A program made the position numbers and the translations under genes. This document shows positions 7,003-15,309 of a stretch of 20,179 nucleotides of DNA, in pieces. The notes under the pieces were generated by a model, which searched no databases, was not told the DNA's origin, and worked only from the letters and a program-made list of their open reading frames with translations. This DNA comes from Acholeplasmatales bacterium (GTDB lineage Bacteria > Bacillota_I > Bacilli_A > ML615J-28 > CAG-313): positions 1-20,179 of the forward strand of contig DPOU01000003.1 in assembly GCA_003539625.1 (NCBI GenBank). Reading direction: 5' to 3'. Positions within the stretch are counted from its first letter, which is position 1; each line of letters begins with the position of its first letter.

Positions 7003-7012
7003 TTTATCACCT

Positions 7013-9331
7013 CTAAATATATTTAGGATAACGATCAATAATTATCGTTACAGTTGTTGTTTGATATTTTTCATATATTTTTTTATAAATTTCACCAATA
7101 TCATTGATGCGATGTTTAACAATTATTTGAACCATTTGATGTTGATGATTATATGTAGGTCCTATTACATATACTTCTTTTCCTAACATTGATTGTAAAT
7201 ATTTTTTTACTTCATTTGCTTCCTTATACATTAAATCATACTTTGCTTTAATAAAAATTCTATTTATGTAATAAAAAGGCTCATTCTTTAAAATTTTTCT
7301 TACACTCAACTCTTCTTTAATAAAAGCATGATAATCATTTAACAAGAAAGTCTTTAAATATATTTCATCTAAACTATAGGCTTGAATAACTAAACTATCT
7401 TCAGAAGAATTTAGACACTCTTTAGCATATGTCAACATTTCATATGCTCTTTCGTTTGCATCATAGGTTGGTATTTTTGCAACACTATCAAGATTTATAA
7501 TTCCTACCATACCAATTCTATCACTATCAATTTTATTAGCTAAAACACTGGTTGTAATGATTACATCAATTGTTTCTTCTTCCAAACCTAGCATAATTTG
7601 ATAATAATCATCATAATTGGATTCATTTAGGATTGCGGTACGAATTGATGGATAATTAGTGTTTAATTCTTCATTAATTTGTTCCATTCCAAAACCACCA
7701 AATTTTAATTCTTTGCTTGAGCATGTTGGACACTCATTTGTAAAAGCTACTCGATATGAGCACGCTGGACAAATTAATAAGTTATTTTTTTTGTTATATT
7801 GTAAAGATATATTACATCTAGGACAAGTAATAGTTTTCCCACAGCTTCTACACATAACATAAGAACTATAACTTTTATTGTTAACAATTAGAATTGATAC
7901 TTTGTTTGCTTTTTTAACTTTTAAAATTTCAATAAGTAATTTTTGAGAAATTGGTGAATTATTTCCATTTCGTAATTCTTGTTTTAAATCAACAACATGA
8001 ACTACTGGTAATTCTTTTCTTTCTATGCTTTCAATTATTTGATAATAATTTTTGAGCCCATAACTATAATCAGTAATGTTTGGCGCAAATGAAGTTAAAA
8101 TTACTTGTGAACCAAGTAGCGAAGCATAATCTATCATTACTTTCTTTAAGTTATATCTAGGACTTTGATCATTATAGTAATTGTCACTATCGGTATTTAT
8201 CATTATAATAGCACCAATATTATTGTATGGTAATAACGCCCCTACTGGAGTTGTAACTACAACTGGATAGTTACCTTTTTTTATTTCATTATAATAGTCG
8301 TAATACTCACCATCCGATAATTTTGAATTAATAGGTGCTATACTAAGTCCGGTTTTCTTTCTAATTATATTTTCTATCTGATAGCTACTCAAAATCTCTG
8401 GGGTAATAATCAAAACATTTTGTTGTTTTTTTTGATACTTATTAATAATTTGGATTATGCTATCTATTTGTTGGGTATTATCTTTTGGGATAAATAAAAT
8501 AGGTTTATTAGCAGTGTCAAGAGAATTAAGTAATTGTACTACTGTTTCATCCTTTGATTGTCTAATTTTTTTATCAATTGGAATTTCTCTTATTTTAATT
8601 CTTGAAGCTACTTCATTTATTACATCAAGATAGCCATTTTTTACTAATGCTGAAACAATAGCCCTCGAAGTTCCATACTTTTCAACTATTTCATCCATTG
8701 TCAATGCTATTTCATTTTGGAGATTTAAAATTAAATCCTTTTGTTTTTTACTGCGTAAATCGTTAATGTATTTATATGCATTAGTGGGATTGATTAAATA
8801 TTTTTTAACATAGTGATCAGTACAAAGTTGATTTACTTGATATGATACTTCAATATTATTATTTGCAACTTCTTTGGCAATTTTGCTATCATACGATTTT
8901 AAGCTATTTTGATATGGTATTTTTTCATTATCTTTGAATAATTGAGCAATACTAGCATCCACTGCTTGATAGTTTTTGATAGTTAAATATTTTGTAGTTT
9001 TCAATACTAAAGCATTAGGAATCATTTGATTTAATATTCTAATTAGTGGACATATCGCATCATCTCTGATTTTTTCTGCAAGTTCTAATTGCATTTTTGT
9101 TAATACTGGTTCATAATCAACAACTTCAATTACATCTTTTAAAGAACCTTCATAGGTAGGTTCATCACGGAGTTCCATAATAAAGCCCATAACAACTCGG
9201 TCTGATAGACCAAATCCTACCTTTACGCGTGAACCAACTTTTGCGAAAGAAACCATTTCGGAAGGTATTTTATAATCATATGTCTGATCTACATTACTTG
9301 ATGAAACATTAACAACTATTTTTGCAATCAT
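7013..9331 (-). CDS. priA: PriA-like primosomal protein with degenerate helicase motifs
   Basis: PriA recognises stalled forks and starts replisome reloading; the canonical protein is also a 3'-5' helicase. This 772-residue protein has the N-terminal 3'-DNA-binding domain (residues 1–105, with VDQTYDYKIP and VGSRVKVGF). It also has all eight zinc cysteines, in the pairs C494/C497, C503/C506, C521/C524 and C534/C537, followed by the FGGFGMEQINEEL segment. The helicase fold aligns through LSDGEYYDYYNEIKKG (338–353) and QSPRYN (389–394). The catalytic motifs are gone: the Walker A GxTGSGKT is replaced around 277–292 (PILFIPKDNTQQID), the Walker B DEEH by NTDS (379–382), and the motif VI QVAGRAGR by YAKECLNS (635–642). 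The frame is intact, so this looks like a maintained pseudohelicase, as described for Deinococcus radiodurans PriA. The stop lies in the SD of fmt. Confidence 0.92.
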   Translation of the reverse strand: MIAKIVVNVSSSNVDQTYDYKIPSEMVSFAKVGSRVKVGFGLSDRVVMGFIMELRDEPTYEGSLKDVIEVVDYEPVLTKMQLELAEKIRDDAICPLIRILNQMIPNALVLKTTKYLTIKNYQAVDASIAQLFKDNEKIPYQNSLKSYDSKIAKEVANNNIEVSYQVNQLCTDHYVKKYLINPTNAYKYINDLRSKKQKDLILNLQNEIALTMDEIVEKYGTSRAIVSALVKNGYLDVINEVASRIKIREIPIDKKIRQSKDETVVQLLNSLDTANKPILFIPKDNTQQIDSIIQIINKYQKKQQNVLIITPEILSSYQIENIIRKKTGLSIAPINSKLSDGEYYDYYNEIKKGNYPVVVTTPVGALLPYNNIGAIIMINTDSDNYYNDQSPRYNLKKVMIDYASLLGSQVILTSFAPNITDYSYGLKNYYQIIESIERKELPVVHVVDLKQELRNGNNSPISQKLLIEILKVKKANKVSILIVNNKSYSSYVMCRSCGKTITCPRCNISLQYNKKNNLLICPACSYRVAFTNECPTCSSKELKFGGFGMEQINEELNTNYPSIRTAILNESNYDDYYQIMLGLEEETIDVIITTSVLANKIDSDRIGMVGIINLDSVAKIPTYDANERAYEMLTYAKECLNSSEDSLVIQAYSLDEIYLKTFLLNDYHAFIKEELSVRKILKNEPFYYINRIFIKAKYDLMYKEANEVKKYLQSMLGKEVYVIGPTYNHQHQMVQIIVKHRINDIGEIYKKIYEKYQTTTVTIIIDRYPKYI

Positions 9332-9354
9332 AGAAAATACCTCCTTTTTTATTA

Positions 9355-9383
9355 ATTATAGCACAAAATTAATTTTTTTACAA
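9355..9383 (-). promoter_or_regulatory. promoter of the priA-fmt-pgpA-sdaA-rlmCD operon
   Basis: On the minus strand TTGTAA (9378–9383) is separated by 17 bp from a perfect TATAAT (9355–9360). TGC precedes the TATAAT and gives an extended -10. The priA start follows 23 bp downstream with a strong AAGGAGGT SD. Confidence 0.75.
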
Positions 9384-9402
9384 TTTTTATATATAGATAG
9401 TT

Positions 9403-9454
9403 TAAAAGCCTTTTAATTAACTATAATGTTTTCTTATAGTTTCATAAAAGGCTA
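9403..9454 (-). terminator. long hairpin terminator after the LRR gene
   Basis: On the minus strand, AGCCTTTTA pairs with TAAAAGGCT and an inner ACTATAA pairs with TTATAGT, giving a two-part stem 7 bp after the LRR stop, followed by TTTTAAAC. It separates the LRR gene from the priA promoter. Confidence 0.7.
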
Positions 9455-9460
9455 TTTTTT

Positions 9461-11167
9461 TTATTTATTCTTTTTAAATGTTATTGTGGCTTGTTGAGGA
9501 ATTGCATCAGTAAATTCGGGATGATTTTGCCATTCTTCTTTACTTCCCAAATATACTACTGAAGTTAGTTTTGTACAAACATCAAAAGCTTTCGCATCAA
9601 TATATTCTAGTGAGGATGGTAATTCAATTTTTTCTAGATTATAGCAACTACTAAATGCATATGGTTCAATTATTCGTAATTTTTTTGATAACTTTACATA
9701 GCGAAGTTTTTTACATTCAGAAAATGCTGCTACCCCAATTGATTCAACACTATTTGGTAGTACGATTGCTTCTAAGCATTCAACATTTTTAAAAACATAA
9801 GGGCAAATTCTAACAACTTTAGAAATCAATTTGATTTCTTTTGCATTTTTACCTGTTGCGTAGGCTATTACCTTTTTGCCATCTTTGGTATATATAATAT
9901 CATTTTTACTAAGATATCTATGATTTCTAGGATCTACTACTAGGCTATTAAGTCTGTAACAACGGTATCCTGTAAAGCTCTCCGCAATATATTTTATCGA
10001 TTCATTTATTGAGATTCCTCTCAAACTTTGACAATCGGTTAAAGCATAAGGGCCAATTATCAATAGATTTTCAGGTAATACAATATTTTCTAAACCTTGA
10101 TATCCTCTTAAAGCATTCCTTTCGATTTCATAAATCGAATTAGAACAAACTATTTTCTTTAATTCATCTTTATTTTTGCATTTAAATTCACTTGATATTT
10201 TCGTTATCGTGTGAGGTAGATATATTGTCGTTTCACTACCACGATATTCTTTAAGAATACCTTCTTCAATAACAAAATCCTTAAGTTGTTTTTTGGCATT
10301 AGTTTCAATATTATTTTCTTGTTGATAGATTTTTAGTTCTTTTTCACTCCATTTGTTTTTTCTACCAATTATCTTTACACTAGCATTAGGTACAATTGCA
10401 TTGTCGTAAAGAGTAATTAAATCCCAGTTTTCTTTATCACCACTAAAAACTATGGTTGGAACTTCTGATACCATCAATCCTCCTGTCGCAACACTTAGCA
10501 AAGTACTTGGTAAAAAAATTTTTTTTGCGGGGCACTGTAAAAATGCATTTTCACAAATACTTGTTACATTACAAGGTATCTCAATTTTTTTCAAGTTGGT
10601 AAATTGAAAACTACCTGTACAGATTGTACTTAACCATTTTGACAATTTTACACTTTCAAGTTTAGATTCGCAAAAAGCATAATTACCAATCCATTTGGTG
10701 TTAGAACCAATGATTACTTTTTTTAAAGTTTTATTGGCAAAAAAGGCGTAATCTCTAATGTAATATACTGAGTTGGGAACTGTAAAACTAGTTTTTGTTA
10801 AACCGTTGGCATAGAATAATAAAACTGATTCGTCTTTTGAATACAAGCTTCCCTTTATAGCTTTATAATATTGGTTATCATCCGATACGATAAATTCTAT
10901 TATATTATTTGCATACATAAATGCTGTTGGATCAATATCAGTTAAAGAATTGGGAATATTTACGCTTTTTAAATTTGCGCAATTTACAAAGGCTTGTTTA
11001 TCAATTTTTTTAATACCTTCGTTTAAAATAATTTTTTCAATATCAAAACAATTTTTAAATGCCTCAACACCTATTGATTTGATACTTTTAGGTAATTCTA
11101 AAACTTTATCAGTACCATAGTATTTTTTTATTTCATCATTTACTATTTCAAAGTCATTTATTGTCAT
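9461..11167 (-). CDS. BspA-type leucine-rich-repeat protein, no signal peptide
   Basis: A 568-residue protein built from LRR_5/BspA-type repeats of the form 'IPxSVxxIGxxAFxxCxxLxxVxLP', seen for example at residues 128–152, 196–220 and 469–493. Such repeats usually mediate protein binding, and many family members are cell-surface proteins. This one begins MTINDFEIVNDEI with no hydrophobic signal segment and has no LPXTG or other anchor at its end (TFKKNK), so it appears cytosolic. It has two homologous halves. A start module (6–32 and 298–324), a middle module (92–122 and 409–439) and an end module with the pattern GxKExW…A.VP (238–267 and 536–564) occur in the same order. The partner and function are unknown. 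Its promoter and terminator make it monocistronic. Confidence 0.85.
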   Translation of the reverse strand: MTINDFEIVNDEIKKYYGTDKVLELPKSIKSIGVEAFKNCFDIEKIILNEGIKKIDKQAFVNCANLKSVNIPNSLTDIDPTAFMYANNIIEFIVSDDNQYYKAIKGSLYSKDESVLLFYANGLTKTSFTVPNSVYYIRDYAFFANKTLKKVIIGSNTKWIGNYAFCESKLESVKLSKWLSTICTGSFQFTNLKKIEIPCNVTSICENAFLQCPAKKIFLPSTLLSVATGGLMVSEVPTIVFSGDKENWDLITLYDNAIVPNASVKIIGRKNKWSEKELKIYQQENNIETNAKKQLKDFVIEEGILKEYRGSETTIYLPHTITKISSEFKCKNKDELKKIVCSNSIYEIERNALRGYQGLENIVLPENLLIIGPYALTDCQSLRGISINESIKYIAESFTGYRCYRLNSLVVDPRNHRYLSKNDIIYTKDGKKVIAYATGKNAKEIKLISKVVRICPYVFKNVECLEAIVLPNSVESIGVAAFSECKKLRYVKLSKKLRIIEPYAFSSCYNLEKIELPSSLEYIDAKAFDVCTKLTSVVYLGSKEEWQNHPEFTDAIPQQATITFKKNK

Positions 11168-11190
11168 AAATTCACCTTCTTTGCTTATTT

Positions 11191-11219
11191 AGTATATCAT
11201 TTTATTATTTTTATTTCAA
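11191..11219 (-). promoter_or_regulatory. sigma-A-type promoter of the LRR gene
   Basis: On the minus strand TTGAAA (11214–11219) is separated by 17 bp from TATACT (11191–11196), which is preceded by TGA to give an extended -10. It lies between the rpoC terminator and the LRR gene start at 11167, which has its own SD (AAGGTGA). The LRR gene is therefore likely a separate transcription unit. Confidence 0.7.
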
Positions 11220-11227
11220 GGTAATTG

Positions 11228-11253
11228 AAAAGGTGGTTTTAAAACCACCTTTT
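11228..11253 (-). terminator. palindromic terminator after rpoC
   Basis: A perfect 26-bp palindrome (AAAAGGTGGTTTT followed by its reverse complement) lies 8 bp downstream of the rpoC stop. The GC-rich GGTGG/CCACC core is followed by TTTT, so it fits an intrinsic terminator. Being symmetric, it may act in both directions. Confidence 0.8.
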
Positions 11254-11261
11254 AGTCTCAA

Positions 11262-14200
11262 TTATTTTTTGATATCGTATTGAGGAGCATTTACATCTTC
11301 TTGAATTTCAACATCATCTTCACTAACAAGACCAGTACCAGCAGGGATTAGACCACCGATAATGATATTTTCTTTTAATCCATCTAAAGTGTCAATCTTA
11401 CCACGGATTGCGGCTTCAGTTAATACTCTAGTTGTTTCTTGGAATGATGCGGCTGATAAGAATGAATCAGCTTTCAATGATGCTCTTGTGATACCAAGTA
11501 ATACTGGTTTTACAACTGGAAGTCTACGACCAGCTTCATAGCATTCTTTAATTACTTTATATATTTCAGGTTTAGAAATGAATGTACCTGGTAATAAATC
11601 AGTATCACCTTCATCAATAACAACAACTTTTTGAAGCATTTGTTTTATGATGATTTCAACATGTTTATCAGAAATAGCAACACCTTGAGTTCGATATACT
11701 TTTTGAACTTCTTTTAGGATATATTTTTCTACTTTATCAACTGAGGCAACACGTAATAATTCTTTTGGATGGATTAATCCTTCAGATACTAGGTCACCAG
11801 CTTCAATATGATCACCAACTTTAACAATTGGTTTCTTACCAGCATCAGTTAAATAAGTTTTACTATTTCCTTCAATTGGGCTTTCAACTGTTATTTCAGT
11901 ACGATTATCTAATCTTGTATCAACTTTTGTAATTACACCTTTAACTTCAGAAATGATACCTTTACCTTTTGGTTCACGTGCTTCAAATAATTCTTGAATA
12001 CGAGGAAGACCTTGAGTGATATCATCGCCACCAGCAACACCACCACTATGGAATGTACGCATTGTTAATTGGGTACCAGGTTCACCGATTGATTGAGCTG
12101 CAACGATACCAACAACTTCACCTTTTTCAACAATTCCAGTAGTTGATAGGTCAGAACCGTAACATTTTACACAAACACCAACTTTTGAGTCACATGTTAA
12201 TAATGTTCTAACAGTTACTTCTTTTACTCCTGCATCAACAATTTTTTGAGCAATTGCTTCGCTGATAAATTCGCCTTTATCAACTAAAACAGTCTTTTTA
12301 CCATCAACTTTTGCAACAACAGGTTTTGCGGCAAAACGTCCAACGATACGATCTTTTAAGTTAACACAAACGTTTTTATCTGAATAACCATTAGGTGTCT
12401 TTTCTGGATCCTTATAATATAGAGTAGTTAATACCATACCTTTATCAGTACCACAATCAACTTTAGTAATTGTAATATCTTGTGATACGTCAACTAAACG
12501 TCTTGTTAAGTATCCTGATTCAGCTGTCTTTAAGGCTGTATCTGTTGAACCTTTACGAGCACCATGTGTTGAAATAAAGAATTCAGACATTGACATACCT
12601 TCAATAAAGCAAGCTTTTACTGGAATTTCCATTGATTCACCATTTGGCTTAGCCATCAATCCACGCATACCTGCAAGTTGTGTAAAGTTACTTGAACTAC
12701 CACGGGCACCAGAATCGGCCATCATGAATATATGGTTCTTAGTTGCGTCAACTTTCATCTTTGCCTTAATTGCAGATTCGATATCATCTTTTGCTTTATT
12801 CCATACGTCAATAACCATTCTTGTTTTTTCAGCTCTAAGCATTGTACCACGACGATACATTTGATTGTATTTCTTAACTGTTTCTTCAGCTTTTGCAATG
12901 ATATCACCTTTTTCATTAGCAATAACAACGTCGAAGGCTGAAACAGTAATACCAGCAATTGTAGAATATTTGAAACCTAAGTCTTTCATCTTATCTAGTG
13001 TTTTTGATGTTTCCGCAAGTTTAGATTGTCTAAATACTTCACTGATACTCATACTTAACATACTCTTCTTAAATGGTTCAACTAATGGAGCATTTTTAAT
13101 TATTTCGCGATAGTTTTCACCACGCTTAACAAAGTAACGAAGTGGTGTGCCATTTGCAAGATTATCTTTTGTAGGCTCATTTACGTATATGAATTTTTCT
13201 GGGAAGATTTGGTTAAAAATCATTTTACCATAAGTAGTTATTAAGTATTGATTTTTTAGTTCATTATTTAATTTTACTTTTTCTTCATAATTAGGATCAT
13301 TTACATCTAAATGAACGAAAGGTTTGCTTATAGCATAACCTGGAATAACAAATCTTGTATGAAAGTCAATAGCGCCTTCTTCATAAGCATGAATAACTTC
13401 TTCTTCGCTAGAGAAAGCTTTACCTTCTCTACCAGGAACAAAGAAACGACCAACGCTTGGAGTAATACCAGCTTCAATATCATTCTTCAATGCTTCAATA
13501 TCGCGATATTCTACTTCATCATTTACAATTATTTTGTTATTAAATTCTATTTCGCAAGTTAAATATGCATTGTATACTTCTTCCCACGTTTTATATTCAC
13601 GATCAATTTGTGAACGTTCAATAGAAAGATAATAGTTACCTAAAATCATATCTTGTGATGGAGTAACAATTGGTTTACCATCTTTGGGTGCTAAGATATT
13701 TTTAGATGCCAACATCAATAATCTTGCTTCAGCTTGAGCTTCTTCAGATAGTGGTACATGCACTGGCATTTGGTCACCATCAAAGTCAGCATTGAAGGCA
13801 GTAGTTACAAGTGGATGTAGTCTAATTGCTTTACCTTCAACTAATTTTGGTTCGAAAGCTTGAATTGAAAGTCTATGAAGAGTAGGAGCACGGTTTAATA
13901 AAATCGGGTGTTCTACTACAACATGTTCTAAGGCTTCCATAGCTTCTGGAGCACCACGTTCGATTAATTCCTTAGCACGTTTAACACCTGCTTTTTCTTT
14001 TGACGCAAGTGATATTGTAGTGCCATTATCAACCGTTATTGTATTAGCTTCATTTAATTCTTTTTGACGTAAGTAATTGATAATAAATGGTTTAAATAAA
14101 ATTAATGCCATTTCACGAGGAATACCAGCTTGATACATCTTCAAATCTGGTCCAATTACAATTACTGAACGACCTGAATAGTCTACACGTTTACCTAATA

Positions 14201-15293
14201 GGTTTTGACGGAAACGTCCTTGTTTACCTCTTAAAATATCTGATAATGATTTAAGTGGACGATTTTTATCTAATGCAGCTTTATTCTTACGTTTTGAGTT
14301 ATCAATTAAAGAATCTACTGCTTCTTGTAACATACGTTTTTCATTCTTAATAATGATTTCTGGAGAGAATGATTCAATTTGTTTTCTTAAACGTGTGTTA
14401 CGTGAAATAATTCTACGATATAAATCATTTAAGTCAGTTGTTGCAAATCTACCACCATCTAATTGTACCATTGGTCTTAAATCAGGTGGAATAACAGGGA
14501 TAACATCCATTACCATCCATTCTGGTTTATTATTAGAATGATAGAATGCTTCTACTATTTCAAGTCTTTTAATAAGTTTTTCTCTTCTTTGTTTAGTAGC
14601 AACTTTTAATTCAGCGCGGATTTCTTCAATAGTCTCTTGTAAATCGATACTTTGTAATAAGAACTTAATAGCTTCGGCCCCTGTTTTTACTTTGTATTGG
14701 CCAAAGTATGTACGACTATATCTACTATGTTCTTGTTCAGTAATTACACGACCAGGGAATAAATCTTCAATTGAATCGTCATTTACTTCTGTAATAATGT
14801 ATGAAGTAAGTGCTGCAATTTCTAAAACATCTTTTGTTTTCATATCAAGTAAAATAGCAATTTTACTTGGAGTATTTCTTAAATACCAAATGTGAACTAC
14901 TGGAGCCGCAAGAGCAATATAACCCATTCTCTCACGACGAACCTTACTTTCAGTTAGTTCAACACCACATTTTTCACAGACTTTGTGTTCACCTGTTACA
15001 TTTTTACGTGATTTACCACATGCACATTGGTAATCTTTAGTAGGACCAAAAATTACTTCACAATATAAGCCATCTCTTTCAGGTTTTAAAGTACGATAGT
15101 TAATAGTTTCAGCTTTTTTAACTTCACCTTTTAACGTATATTCTACTGTTTGGCCTGATTCATTTACATAGGTTACTTTATCCTTATGAAGTGGATCATA
15201 AGTGAATTTTCTACCTTGTAAGACTGGGTTAGCCCATGAAATTATTTCCTCAGGTGAGGCAATTCCTATTTGTAAATATTTATACTTTCTCAA
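11262..15293 (-). CDS. rpoC: DNA-directed RNA polymerase subunit beta'
   Basis: Beta' subunit, carrying the catalytic magnesium site. It has 1343 residues from a TTG start at 15293, chosen because AAGGGGTGA (15299–15307) overlaps the alternative GTG at 15302 but has a normal spacer to the TTG. The clamp zinc finger uses C90, C92, C106 and C109. The catalytic NADFDGDQM is at residues 501–509. The second zinc site uses C947, C1034, C1041 and C1044. MRTFHSGGVAG and the C-terminal SFLSAASFQETTRVLT are conserved. Two stretches are absent from the B. subtilis protein as I recall it. One is about 35 residues (22–55) between SWA and GEVKKAETINYRTL. The other is about 60 residues (about 562–621) before GREGKAFSSEEEV and resembles a partial duplication of the next segment. 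A palindromic terminator follows, and no str-operon genes come after it. Confidence 0.98.
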   Translation of the reverse strand: MRKYKYLQIGIASPEEIISWANPVLQGRKFTYDPLHKDKVTYVNESGQTVEYTLKGEVKKAETINYRTLKPERDGLYCEVIFGPTKDYQCACGKSRKNVTGEHKVCEKCGVELTESKVRRERMGYIALAAPVVHIWYLRNTPSKIAILLDMKTKDVLEIAALTSYIITEVNDDSIEDLFPGRVITEQEHSRYSRTYFGQYKVKTGAEAIKFLLQSIDLQETIEEIRAELKVATKQRREKLIKRLEIVEAFYHSNNKPEWMVMDVIPVIPPDLRPMVQLDGGRFATTDLNDLYRRIISRNTRLRKQIESFSPEIIIKNEKRMLQEAVDSLIDNSKRKNKAALDKNRPLKSLSDILRGKQGRFRQNLLGKRVDYSGRSVIVIGPDLKMYQAGIPREMALILFKPFIINYLRQKELNEANTITVDNGTTISLASKEKAGVKRAKELIERGAPEAMEALEHVVVEHPILLNRAPTLHRLSIQAFEPKLVEGKAIRLHPLVTTAFNADFDGDQMPVHVPLSEEAQAEARLLMLASKNILAPKDGKPIVTPSQDMILGNYYLSIERSQIDREYKTWEEVYNAYLTCEIEFNNKIIVNDEVEYRDIEALKNDIEAGITPSVGRFFVPGREGKAFSSEEEVIHAYEEGAIDFHTRFVIPGYAISKPFVHLDVNDPNYEEKVKLNNELKNQYLITTYGKMIFNQIFPEKFIYVNEPTKDNLANGTPLRYFVKRGENYREIIKNAPLVEPFKKSMLSMSISEVFRQSKLAETSKTLDKMKDLGFKYSTIAGITVSAFDVVIANEKGDIIAKAEETVKKYNQMYRRGTMLRAEKTRMVIDVWNKAKDDIESAIKAKMKVDATKNHIFMMADSGARGSSSNFTQLAGMRGLMAKPNGESMEIPVKACFIEGMSMSEFFISTHGARKGSTDTALKTAESGYLTRRLVDVSQDITITKVDCGTDKGMVLTTLYYKDPEKTPNGYSDKNVCVNLKDRIVGRFAAKPVVAKVDGKKTVLVDKGEFISEAIAQKIVDAGVKEVTVRTLLTCDSKVGVCVKCYGSDLSTTGIVEKGEVVGIVAAQSIGEPGTQLTMRTFHSGGVAGGDDITQGLPRIQELFEAREPKGKGIISEVKGVITKVDTRLDNRTEITVESPIEGNSKTYLTDAGKKPIVKVGDHIEAGDLVSEGLIHPKELLRVASVDKVEKYILKEVQKVYRTQGVAISDKHVEIIIKQMLQKVVVIDEGDTDLLPGTFISKPEIYKVIKECYEAGRRLPVVKPVLLGITRASLKADSFLSAASFQETTRVLTEAAIRGKIDTLDGLKENIIIGGLIPAGTGLVSEDDVEIQEDVNAPQYDIKK

Positions 15294-15298
15294 ATAAT

Positions 15299-15307
15299 TC
15301 ACCCCTT
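15299..15307 (-). promoter_or_regulatory. SD sequence that decides the rpoC start
   Basis: Minus-strand AAGGGGTGA lies just after the rpoB stop. It contains the possible GTG start itself and is followed by ATTAT and then TTG, so TTG at 15291–15293 is the better-spaced start. Confidence 0.6.
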
Positions 15308-15309
15308 AA

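Noticed and set aside
7013..9331. PriA as a decaying pseudogene
   Set aside because: The frame is full length with all eight zinc cysteines, a strong SD and promoter, and tight operon context, which argues for a maintained protein with lost catalytic motifs.
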